Of a DNA stretch of 64,000 nt, positions 7,851 through 15,225 are shown one piece after another (the stretch's first letter is position 1; every line of letters starts with the position of its first letter). Origin of the DNA: Streptomyces sp. SCSIO 75703 (GTDB taxonomy: Bacteria > Actinomycetota > Actinomycetes > Streptomycetales > Streptomycetaceae); assembly GCF_036607905.1 (NCBI RefSeq), contig NZ_CP144555.1:5456001-5520000 (forward strand), in the 5' to 3' direction. Made by a program: the position numbers and the translations under genes. The notes under the pieces are model-generated. The model did not search any database. It was not told the DNA's origin and worked only from the letters and a program-made list of their open reading frames with translations.

Positions 7851-10800
7851 GTGCCGGGTTTCACGCATCTGCACACCGTCTCCGGGTTCTCCCTGCGGTA
7901 CGGGGCGTCCCACCCGGAGCGGCTGGCCGAGCGCGCCGCCGAACGGGGCATGGACGCCCTCGCCCTCACCGACCGCGACACCCTCGCGGGCACCGTCCGT
8001 TTCGCCAAGGCGTGCGCGCGGGCGGGCGTCCGCCCGCTGTTCGGCGCCGAGCTGGCGGTGGCGCCGCCCGGCCCCGGTCCCGGGCGGCCCGACGGCTCCG
8101 TACGCCGCGACCGGCGCCGTACCCCGGTGCGCGGCGGCGCCTTCGTCGACGAGTCGGCGCCCCGCGTGACCTTCCTCGCCCGGGACGGCGCCCGCGGCTG
8201 GGCCGACCTGTGCCGTCTGGTCTCCGCCGCCCACGCCGTCCCCGCCGACGGCGCCGCGGCCCCGGGCACCCCGCTGCTGCCCTGGGCCGACAACCACGCC
8301 GACGGTCTGACCGTCCTGCTCGGCCCCGGCTCCGACGTGGGCCGCGCCCTCGCCGCCGGCCGCCCCGACCGCGCGGTGCGGCTCCTCGCCCCCTGGCGGG
8401 AGGCGTACGGCGACGCCCTGCGCCTGGAGGCCGTCTGGCACGGCCGGGCCGGGACCGGGCCCGGCTCGCTGCGGCTGGCCGCCCGCACCCTCGGCTTCGC
8501 CGCCGAACAGGGCGTGCGGCCCGTGCTCGCCAACGCCGTCCGGTACGCCGACCCCGGCCGGGGTCCGGTCGCCGACGTGCTGGACGCCTCCCGCCGCCTG
8601 GTCCCGGTCGGCGCCCTCGGGGAGCAGGACTCCGGCGAGGCGTGGCTCAAAGGCGCGGACGCCATGCTGCACGCGGCCGAGCGGATCGTGGAGGCGGCCG
8701 GCTTCCGCCGCGAGGCCGCCCACCGCCTCCTGGAACAGACGGGGGCCACGGCCGCCGCGTGCCTGGTCGACCCCGAGGACGACCTCGGCATGGGCGCCGT
8801 CCACTTCCCCGAACCGCACCTCGTCGGCGCGGGCCGGCGCACCGCCCAGCGGGCACTGGCCTCCCGGGCCGCGGCGGGCATGGTACTGCGCGGCCACGAC
8901 CGGTCCCCCGACGCCCGGCGGTACTGGGAGCGGATGCACCACGAGCTGGACATCATCGCCCACCACGGCTTCGCCTCCTACTTCCTGACCGTCGCCCGCG
9001 TCGTGGACGACGTCCGGGAGATGGGCATCCGGGTCGCCGCGCGCGGCTCCGGCGCGGGCTCGCTGGTCAACCACCTCCTCGGCATCGCCCACGCCGACCC
9101 GGTCGAGCACGGGCTGCTGATGGAGCGCTTCCTGTCCCGGGAGCGGGTCGTGCTGCCCGACATCGACATCGACGTGGAGTCCGCGCGCCGCCTGGAGGTC
9201 TACCGCGCGATCATCGCCCGGTTCGGCACCGAACGGGTCGCCACGGTCGCCATGCCGGAGACGTACCGGGTGCGCCACGCGGTCCGCGACGTCGGCGCCG
9301 CCCTCTCCATGGACCCCGCCGAGATCGACCGGATCGCCAAGTCCTTCCCGCACATCCGGGCCCGCGACGCCCGCGCCGCCCTGGAGGAACTGCCCGAACT
9401 CCGGCACCTGGCGGGGGAGAAGGAGCGGTACGGCAGGCTGTGGGAGCTGGTCGAGGCCCTCGACGCCCTCCCGCGCGGCATCGCCATGCACCCCTGCGGC
9501 GTCCTCCTCTCCGACGCCTCCCTGCTCTCCCGCACCCCGGTCGTGCCGACCAGCGGCGAGGGCTTCCCGATGGCGCAGTTCGACAAGGAGGACGTCGAGG
9601 ACCTCGGGCTGCTCAAGCTGGACGTGCTCGGCGTGCGGATGCAGTCGGCGATGGCGCACGCGGTCGCCGAGGTGGAGCGGGCGACGGGCACCGGGATCGA
9701 CCTGGACGCGGTGCCGGAGGGCGACCCGGAGACGTACCGTCTCATCCGCTCCACCGAGACGCTCGGCTGCTTCCAGATCGAGTCGCCGGGCCAGCGGGAC
9801 CTGGTGGGGCGCCTCCAGCCGGCCACCTTCCACGACCTGGTCGTCGACATCTCCCTCTTCCGGCCCGGCCCGGTCGCGGCCGACATGGTGCGCCCGTTCA
9901 TCGAGGCCCGGCACGGGCGGGCCCCGGTCCGCTACCCGCACCCCGACCTGAGGGGCCCCCTGGAGGGGACCTACGGGGTCGTCGTCTTTCACGAGCAGAT
10001 CATCGACATCGTGGACATCATGACCGGCTGCGGGCGCGGCGAGGCGGACCGGGTGCGGCGCGGGCTCTCCGACCCCGAGTCGCAGGGGCGGATCAAGGCG
10101 TGGTTCGCCCGCCGCGCGGCGGGCCGGGGGTACGACGCGGAGACCATCGGGCGGACCTGGGAGATCGTCGAGGCGTTCGGGTCGTACGGTTTCTGCAAGG
10201 CGCACGCCGTCGCCTTCGCCGTCCCGACCTACCAGTCGGCCTGGCTGAAGGCGCACCACCCGGCCGCCTTCTACGCGGGGCTGCTCACCCACGACCCCGG
10301 CATGTACCCCAAGCGGCTGCTGCTGGCGGACGCGCGGCGGCGCGGCGTGCCGATCCTGCCGCTGGACGTGAACCGGTCCGGCGTCGCCCACACGATCGAA
10401 CTGGTGTCCGATCAGCGGGGTTCCCGGGTCTGGGGGCTGCGCCTCGCCCTCGCCGACGTGCACGGCATCACCGAGGCCGAGGCCGCCCGGATCGCCGGGG
10501 GCCGGCCCTACACCTCCCTGCTCGACTTCTGGGAACGGGCCCGGCCCAGCAGACCGCTGGCCGGCCGGCTCGCCCAGGTCGGCGCGCTGGACGTGTTCGG
10601 CGCCAACCGCCGTGACCTGCAACTGCACCTGACCGAACTGCACCGGGGCGCCCGGGGCGGGCGCGGCGACCAGTTGCCCCTGGCCGGGGGGCGGCGGACC
10701 GCGGGGGCCGGGCTGCCCGACCTCTCCCCGCAGGAGCGGCTCAGCGCCGAACTGGGCGTGCTCTCCATGGACGCCTCGCGCCATCTGATGGACGACCACC

Positions 10801-11366
10801 GGGTCTTCCTCGACGAGCTGGGCGTGGTGCCGGCCCGGCGGCTGCGCGAGGCCCGGCACGGGGAGACGGTGCTGGTCGCGGGAGCCAAGGCGGCCACCCA
10901 GACGCCGCCGGTCCGCTCCGGCCGGCGGGTCATCTTCTCCACCCTGGACGACGGCACCGGCCTGGTCGACCTCGCCTTCTTCGACGACTCCCACGACGCC
11001 TGCGCCCACACCGTCTTCCACTCCTGGCTGCTGCTGGTGCGCGGGGTGGTGCAGCGCCGCGGCCCGCGCAGCCTCAGCGTGGTCGGCGCCGCCGCCTGGA
11101 ACCTCGCCGACCTGCTCGACGTGCGCCGCGAGGAGGGACTGGAGGGCGTCGCGGCCCGGCTCGCCGGCACGGTCCCCGCCGCCCCCGCCGCCGGCGGAAA
11201 GGGCCCGCCCAGGCCGGCCGGCTCCGCCGCCCCCGACCCGGGGGAGCGCCGGCTTCGCATGTCCACGGGGTACGAGATGCACCCCTGGGCCGATCTGCGC
11301 CCGGCGGGCGAAGGGCCCGCGGTGGGGCGGAAGCTGTGGCACCAGAGCCCGGGGAGCGCGGGATGA
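7851..11366 (+). CDS. dnaE2: error-prone DNA polymerase DnaE2
   Basis: 1171 residues from a GTG preceded by GGGAGG; upstream in-frame starts add unrelated sequence. The N-terminal PHP domain starts FTHLHTVSGFS. The C-family polymerase active site is PDIDIDVES (Asp437, Asp439), and the third acidic residue lies in KLDVLG (Asp591), so the enzyme appears catalytically intact. Tandem helix-hairpin-helix and OB-fold regions follow (near KAHAVAFAVPTYQSAWLKAH and the 890-1020 region). DnaE2 is the non-essential, error-prone paralogue of replicative DnaE1, used for synthesis past DNA damage. It overlaps the next gene by four bases (ATGA), so the two are translationally coupled, and a LexA-like box precedes it. 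Confidence 0.93.
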   Translation: MPGFTHLHTVSGFSLRYGASHPERLAERAAERGMDALALTDRDTLAGTVRFAKACARAGVRPLFGAELAVAPPGPGPGRPDGSVRRDRRRTPVRGGAFVDESAPRVTFLARDGARGWADLCRLVSAAHAVPADGAAAPGTPLLPWADNHADGLTVLLGPGSDVGRALAAGRPDRAVRLLAPWREAYGDALRLEAVWHGRAGTGPGSLRLAARTLGFAAEQGVRPVLANAVRYADPGRGPVADVLDASRRLVPVGALGEQDSGEAWLKGADAMLHAAERIVEAAGFRREAAHRLLEQTGATAAACLVDPEDDLGMGAVHFPEPHLVGAGRRTAQRALASRAAAGMVLRGHDRSPDARRYWERMHHELDIIAHHGFASYFLTVARVVDDVREMGIRVAARGSGAGSLVNHLLGIAHADPVEHGLLMERFLSRERVVLPDIDIDVESARRLEVYRAIIARFGTERVATVAMPETYRVRHAVRDVGAALSMDPAEIDRIAKSFPHIRARDARAALEELPELRHLAGEKERYGRLWELVEALDALPRGIAMHPCGVLLSDASLLSRTPVVPTSGEGFPMAQFDKEDVEDLGLLKLDVLGVRMQSAMAHAVAEVERATGTGIDLDAVPEGDPETYRLIRSTETLGCFQIESPGQRDLVGRLQPATFHDLVVDISLFRPGPVAADMVRPFIEARHGRAPVRYPHPDLRGPLEGTYGVVVFHEQIIDIVDIMTGCGRGEADRVRRGLSDPESQGRIKAWFARRAAGRGYDAETIGRTWEIVEAFGSYGFCKAHAVAFAVPTYQSAWLKAHHPAAFYAGLLTHDPGMYPKRLLLADARRRGVPILPLDVNRSGVAHTIELVSDQRGSRVWGLRLALADVHGITEAEAARIAGGRPYTSLLDFWERARPSRPLAGRLAQVGALDVFGANRRDLQLHLTELHRGARGGRGDQLPLAGGRRTAGAGLPDLSPQERLSAELGVLSMDASRHLMDDHRVFLDELGVVPARRLREARHGETVLVAGAKAATQTPPVRSGRRVIFSTLDDGTGLVDLAFFDDSHDACAHTVFHSWLLLVRGVVQRRGPRSLSVVGAAAWNLADLLDVRREEGLEGVAARLAGTVPAAPAAGGKGPPRPAGSAAPDPGERRLRMSTGYEMHPWADLRPAGEGPAVGRKLWHQSPGSAG

Positions 11367-12361
11367 CCGTCCTCTGCGTACGTTTCCACCTGCCCCCCAC
11401 GGACGAGGCGGCCCTGCCCCCGCTGCTCGCCCTGCTGGAGGAGTTCACCCCGGTCGTCGAGGCCCTCCCCCCGGACGGGGCGCTGGCCGACCTGCGCGGC
11501 GCCGAACGGTACTTCGGCCGCGCCGCGGTGGAACTCGCCGCGGTCATCCGGGTCCGGGCCCTCGCGCGGTACGGCGTCGACTGCGCGATCGGCGCCGGAC
11601 CGGGCCCGATGCTGGCCCGCATGGCGCTGCGCGACGCCCGCCCGGGGACCACCCCCGCGGTGACCGGGCCCACGGCGGGGGAGTTCCTCGCCGGCAAGCC
11701 CGTCGCCGCGCTGCCGGGCGTCGGCGCCGCCACCGCCCGCACCCTGGGCGAGTACGGGCTCGACACCCTCGGCCGGGTCGCCGCGGCCCCCCTGTCCACG
11801 CTCCAGCGCCTGGTCGGCGCGCGGACCGGCCGCGAACTGAAGGAGAAGGCCCGCGGCGTCGACCGCGGCCGGGTCGTCCCCGACGGCCTCTCCTCCACGC
11901 TGGCCGCCGAACGCGCCTTCTCCCGCGACGAACTCGACCCCGGCCTGCACCGCCGCGCCCTGCTCTCGGCCGCCGGGGAACTGGGCGCCCGGCTGCGCTC
12001 CCAGGGACAGGTCTGCCGCACCCTCACCCTCACCGTGCGCTACGCCGAACAGCCCCGCTCCCGGCGGGGCGGGGGCGGCCCCGCGGCCACCACCCGCCGC
12101 CGCACGCTGCGGGAGCCGACCGCGCACTCGGCCGAGCTGACGCGGACCGCGTACGGCATGTACGAGGCGCTCGGGCTCCAACGGGCCCGGGTCCGCGCGC
12201 TGTTGCTGCGCGCCGAGGGACTCGCCCCCGCCGAGGGCGCCTCCCACCAGCTCACCTTCGACCCCGTGGACGAGAAGGTCCGCCGGCTGGAGGAGGTCGC
12301 GGACCGCGCGCGGGCGAAGTTCGGTCCGCGGGCGGTGATGCCGGGCACCCTGGCGGCGTGA
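11363..12361 (+). CDS. ImuB-like Y-family polymerase protein, probably inactive
   Basis: 332 residues starting inside the dnaE2 stop codon. The fold is that of Y-family polymerases: finger/palm segment, helix-hairpin-helix (ALPGVGAATARTLGEYGLDT) and little-finger domain. The catalytic residues are degraded. The first motif, normally DMDxFFA, reads VLCVRFHLPP, and the second, normally SIDEAxLD, reads PPDGALAD, so one acidic residue of the usual SxDE pair is missing. This is the pattern of ImuB, the inactive adaptor that links DnaE2 to the sliding clamp. Near the C-terminus HQLTFDP could be a clamp-binding motif. No imuA' gene lies between dnaE2 and this gene. In some annotations it would be called DNA polymerase IV. 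Confidence 0.75.
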   Translation: MTVLCVRFHLPPTDEAALPPLLALLEEFTPVVEALPPDGALADLRGAERYFGRAAVELAAVIRVRALARYGVDCAIGAGPGPMLARMALRDARPGTTPAVTGPTAGEFLAGKPVAALPGVGAATARTLGEYGLDTLGRVAAAPLSTLQRLVGARTGRELKEKARGVDRGRVVPDGLSSTLAAERAFSRDELDPGLHRRALLSAAGELGARLRSQGQVCRTLTLTVRYAEQPRSRRGGGGPAATTRRRTLREPTAHSAELTRTAYGMYEALGLQRARVRALLLRAEGLAPAEGASHQLTFDPVDEKVRRLEEVADRARAKFGPRAVMPGTLAA

Positions 12362-12486
12362 ACTCCCCGCCGGGCGCGTGCTCTTCCGGCCCTTCCTGTT
12401 CCTGGGGTTCTTCCGGGCCGCCGGTGTGAGTCGCCATCACTCGCGGTGCGCCCGGTGTCGGCTGTCGCCCACAGTTTTTACCGACG

Positions 12487-12521
12487 CGTAACTTCACTTT
12501 TCTACTACTCGTCCGTAACTT
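12487..12521 (+). repeat. direct repeat CGTAACTT in the lipase promoter region
   Basis: CGTAACTT occurs at 12487-12494 and 12514-12521, 27 bases apart, inside the only AT-rich stretch of the 241-bp gap before the lipase gene. It could be an activator site or part of the promoter; no regulator is assigned. Confidence 0.4.
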
Positions 12522-12602
12522 GACGGATGAACAGCATCCTCGTGATCCGGATCACAGGGCGTCCCGTCGTCGCACCTCCCTGAGCCGCAAGGAGATCACC
12601 CG

Positions 12603-13463
12603 ATGCTGCCCTGGAAGCGAGTGCGCGGATACCTGGCCGCGCTCCTGCTGACCGCCGCCGTCACGGTCCCCACCGCCGCCACCGCCCACGCCGCCCCGGC
12701 CCCCAGCCGCGGCTGGAACGACTTCACCTGCAAGCCCTCCGCCGCCCACCCCCGCCCCGTCGTCCTCGTCCACGGCACCTTCGGGAACTCCGTCGACAAC
12801 TGGCTGGGCCTCGCGCCCTACCTCAAGGACCGCGGCTACTGCGTCTTCTCCCTCGACTACGGGCAACTGCCCGGCGTCCCCTTCTTCCACGGCCTCGGCC
12901 CGGTCGAGCAGTCCGCCGGGCAGCTCTCCGCCTACGTCGACCGGGTGCTCGCCGCGACCGGCGCCGCCGAGACCGACATCGTCGGCCACTCGCAGGGCGG
13001 CATGATGCCCCGCTACTACCTCAAGTTCCTCGGCGGCGCCGACAAGGTGAACGCCCTCGTCGGCATCGCGCCCAGCAACCACGGCACCACGCTGACCGGG
13101 CTGACCAACCTGCTGCCGTACTTCCCCGGCGTCAAGGACCTGCTCTCCGAGAAGACCCCCGCCCTCGCCGACCAGATAGCCGGCTCCGACGTCCTCAACC
13201 GCATCAACCAGGGCGGCGACACCGTGCCCGGCATCGCCTACACCGTCATCGCCACCCGCTACGACGAGGTGGTCACCCCCTACCGGAGCCAGTTCCTGGA
13301 CGGCCCCGGCGTCCGCAACATCCTGCTCCAGGACCTGTGCCCGCTCGACTTCTCCGAGCACCTGGCGATCGGGCTCATCGACCGGATCGCCTTCCACGAG
13401 GTGGCCAACGCCCTCGACCCGGGCAAGGCCACGCCCACCACCTGCGCCTCGGTCTTCGACTGA
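12603..13463 (+). CDS. secreted triacylglycerol lipase/esterase
   Basis: 286-residue alpha/beta hydrolase. Residues 1-30 are a signal peptide (cleavage near AHA-AP). PVVLVHGTFGN forms the oxyanion strand-turn. The nucleophile is Ser130 in GHSQGG, with Asp221 (ATRYDEVV) and His253 (DFSEHLAI) as likely partners. Three or more cysteines in the mature part suit an extracellular enzyme. This is the EstA/LipC-type lipase of actinobacteria, which hydrolyses esters of fatty acids outside the cell. ATG start after AAGGAG. It converges on the LPMO gene across a strong two-way hairpin. Confidence 0.85.
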   Translation: MLPWKRVRGYLAALLLTAAVTVPTAATAHAAPAPSRGWNDFTCKPSAAHPRPVVLVHGTFGNSVDNWLGLAPYLKDRGYCVFSLDYGQLPGVPFFHGLGPVEQSAGQLSAYVDRVLAATGAAETDIVGHSQGGMMPRYYLKFLGGADKVNALVGIAPSNHGTTLTGLTNLLPYFPGVKDLLSEKTPALADQIAGSDVLNRINQGGDTVPGIAYTVIATRYDEVVTPYRSQFLDGPGVRNILLQDLCPLDFSEHLAIGLIDRIAFHEVANALDPGKATPTTCASVFD

Positions 13464-13474
13464 CCGCGCGCACC

Positions 13475-13519
13475 GACGCGGGACCGGCCCGGCCTGAGCC
13501 GCCGGACCGGCCCCGCGTC
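13475..13519. terminator. bidirectional terminator between lipase and LPMO genes
   Basis: An 18-bp stem with two mismatches: GACGCGGGACCGGCCCGG at 13475-13492 and CCGGACCGGCCCCGCGTC at 13502-13519, with a 9-base loop. It lies between two convergent genes. Confidence 0.7.
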
Positions 13520-13534
13520 ACCCCCTCGGGCAGG

Positions 13535-14512
13535 TCAACGACCGCCCAGGGCCCGCCGGCGCACGGAGGCGAACATCGCCGCCGCGCCCAGCGCCAGCGC
13601 CGCGGCACCGCCGACGGCGAGGTACGCGGTGCGGGAACCGCCGCCCGTCTCGGCGAGGTTCACGGCGTCGCCGGCGGCGGCCTTGACCTCGTTGGGGCCG
13701 TCCGTCGCGGCGGCCGACGCCGGGGCGGCCGGGTCCGCCGTGGTCCGGTGGTCCTGGTCCCCGTGGCCGTGGTTCTCGATCGTCGACAGGCCCGCCGCCT
13801 CGGCGAGCTGCGCAGCGGAAGGTGTCTCGGCCCTCGGCGCCGGGGCCGCGGCGACGGCGCCCGAACCGCCGCCGAAGGACACGTCCGAGCAGGAGTAGAA
13901 CGCCTCCGGGCTGTCCGAACGCTGCCACACCGCGTACAGCACGTGCGTGCCGGAACGCTCCGGCAGGGTGCCCGAGAAGGTGTAGAAGCCGTCCGCCGCG
14001 ACCGGGTCGGTGGACGTCGCCACCGGCGCCGACAGGTCCAGGTCGCTCCAGGCCGGCGGGCGGGACGGATCGTAGCCCGGCTTGGTCAGGTACACCGTGA
14101 AGGTGCCCTTGTGCGGGGCCGTCACCCGGTACTTGAAGGTGTACGCGCCGCTGCTCACGCCGGTCGTCGGCCAGTCGGTGCGGGCCAGGTCCAGGCCCTT
14201 GAACTGCGGATCGCCCGCGCTGCACAGCCTGCCGTCCGGGATCAGCTCCTGGTGGCGCCCGCCGGCGTCACCGATGCGGACGCCGTTCCAGTCGTAGAGC
14301 GCCTGGGTGCCGCCGGCCGCCACCACGGCCTTGCACGCCTGTGATCGCGGGCTCTCGGGGCCCTCGGCGTGGCACTGCGAGACCCGGCTGACCGGGTCGC
14401 CCATCGAACCGTGGGCGGCGGCGGGCGCCGCGGCCAGCGCGGTCAGGGCGAGCGGGGCGAGGCCTGCGGCGGCCACGGCGGCGACCCGGCGGGGCGCGGA
14501 CGGTGCGGGCAT
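13535..14512 (-). CDS. AA10 lytic polysaccharide monooxygenase with LAETG cell-wall anchor
   Basis: 325 residues. A signal peptide ends AAA|HGSMGD, so mature processing exposes His34 as the N-terminal residue, as copper-dependent LPMOs require. The second histidine-brace residue is His134 (VTAPHKGTF), and Phe205 (EAFYSCSDV) occupies the axial site known from CBP21. The catalytic domain runs to about 213 and cleaves chitin or cellulose oxidatively. After an Ala/Asp-rich linker come LAETG (286-290), a hydrophobic helix and SVRRRALGGR: a complete sortase sorting signal of the class E type. The enzyme is therefore predicted to be covalently attached to peptidoglycan rather than released. Single transcription unit. 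Confidence 0.88.
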   Translation of the reverse strand: MPAPSAPRRVAAVAAAGLAPLALTALAAAPAAAHGSMGDPVSRVSQCHAEGPESPRSQACKAVVAAGGTQALYDWNGVRIGDAGGRHQELIPDGRLCSAGDPQFKGLDLARTDWPTTGVSSGAYTFKYRVTAPHKGTFTVYLTKPGYDPSRPPAWSDLDLSAPVATSTDPVAADGFYTFSGTLPERSGTHVLYAVWQRSDSPEAFYSCSDVSFGGGSGAVAAAPAPRAETPSAAQLAEAAGLSTIENHGHGDQDHRTTADPAAPASAAATDGPNEVKAAAGDAVNLAETGGGSRTAYLAVGGAAALALGAAAMFASVRRRALGGR

Positions 14513-14654
14513 GGGGACTCCTCGAAACGGTCGGGGCTGGGCCGGAGCCCGTGGGGGTGACCAGCAAACTAGCCCCGGAAAACCGCGGAACCGCCCTGGA
14601 GGGGCGGCTCGGGGAGATCCTTATGGTCGCGTTAAGGAAGAGCTGAGGCTGTCC

Positions 14655-14792
14655 TCAGGAAGGGTCGGGCCACCAGGTGCGGGCGATGTCCTTGCGGATC
14701 TCGGGGCGGCCGGACGGACGCTCCTCGCACTCCTCGCGGACTCGGCGGGCATCGGTCTTCTTCAGGGGCTTCTGCACGGACAGACGGCGCAT
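14655..14792 (-). CDS. small basic protein of 45 residues, unknown function
   Basis: Starts MRRLSVQKPLKKTDARRV and ends TWWPDPS. The ATG is preceded by AAGGAGG at ideal spacing, the strongest ribosome site in this stretch. The codons show GC-rich third positions typical of Streptomyces genes. The sequence is rich in Arg, Lys and Glu, with no membrane helix. I do not recognise a family. A 6-bp hairpin (14643-14658) overlaps the stop codon and may terminate the transcript. Confidence 0.6.
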   Translation of the reverse strand: MRRLSVQKPLKKTDARRVREECEERPSGRPEIRKDIARTWWPDPS

Positions 14793-15225
14793 GGCTGCCT
14801 CCTTACGGTTCCACCGGGTTCCGCGTTGTCACGGAGGTAGACCCTTTCCCCGAGAGTTCCCGATCGATGCACGGTTGTCAGTGGCTCATATCACGTTGTC
14901 AGACCCGCCTGACACCCTGCCCCCCATGACTCACGCGAGTAACGAGAGCACCACGTCAGGTGGCCTCCCCCGCCCCGCGGACCCCACGCGGCCCCCGCTC
15001 CCCCTTCACGTGAGCAGCGCAGGCCCACCGCCGGACAAGCGCCCGATTCCCCTCGAACCCCGCCGAAGGGTCACGCGCCCCGTCCCAAACGTAAGGATCG
15101 TCACAGGCGCTAAGTCGATCTTGTCGCATCAATGTCCGTTTACTGACCGTTGACGCGACACTCCGCTGAGCGATTGGTTACTGACGGCAACTATGTGACC
15201 GCTGTGTGGGTGGGGTGTGTCGGGG
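14793..15225. other. intergenic region with TGTCAG repeats
   Basis: No gene seen. The region is the promoter side of both the 45-residue gene and the LamG gene. It contains TGTCAG at 14876 and the dyad TGTCAG-N6-CTGACA at 14897-14914, and a further TGTCGC/GCGACA inverted pair around 15123-15160. A frame starting at 14925 is Pro-rich and resembles no protein. Confidence 0.5.
14897..14914. promoter_or_regulatory. inverted repeat TGTCAG-N6-CTGACA
   Basis: A perfect 6-bp-arm dyad, with a third TGTCAG copy 21 bases upstream. It lies between divergent genes, so it could be an operator; the binding protein is unknown. Confidence 0.4.

Noticed and set aside
7830..11342. 1170-codon open frame antisense to dnaE2
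   Set aside because: Same bias effect; DnaE2 on the plus strand is a full-length known enzyme.
12362..12480. possible terminator after the ImuB-like gene
   Set aside because: CCGG-containing arms around 12385-12420 are short and imperfect, so I could not support a hairpin.
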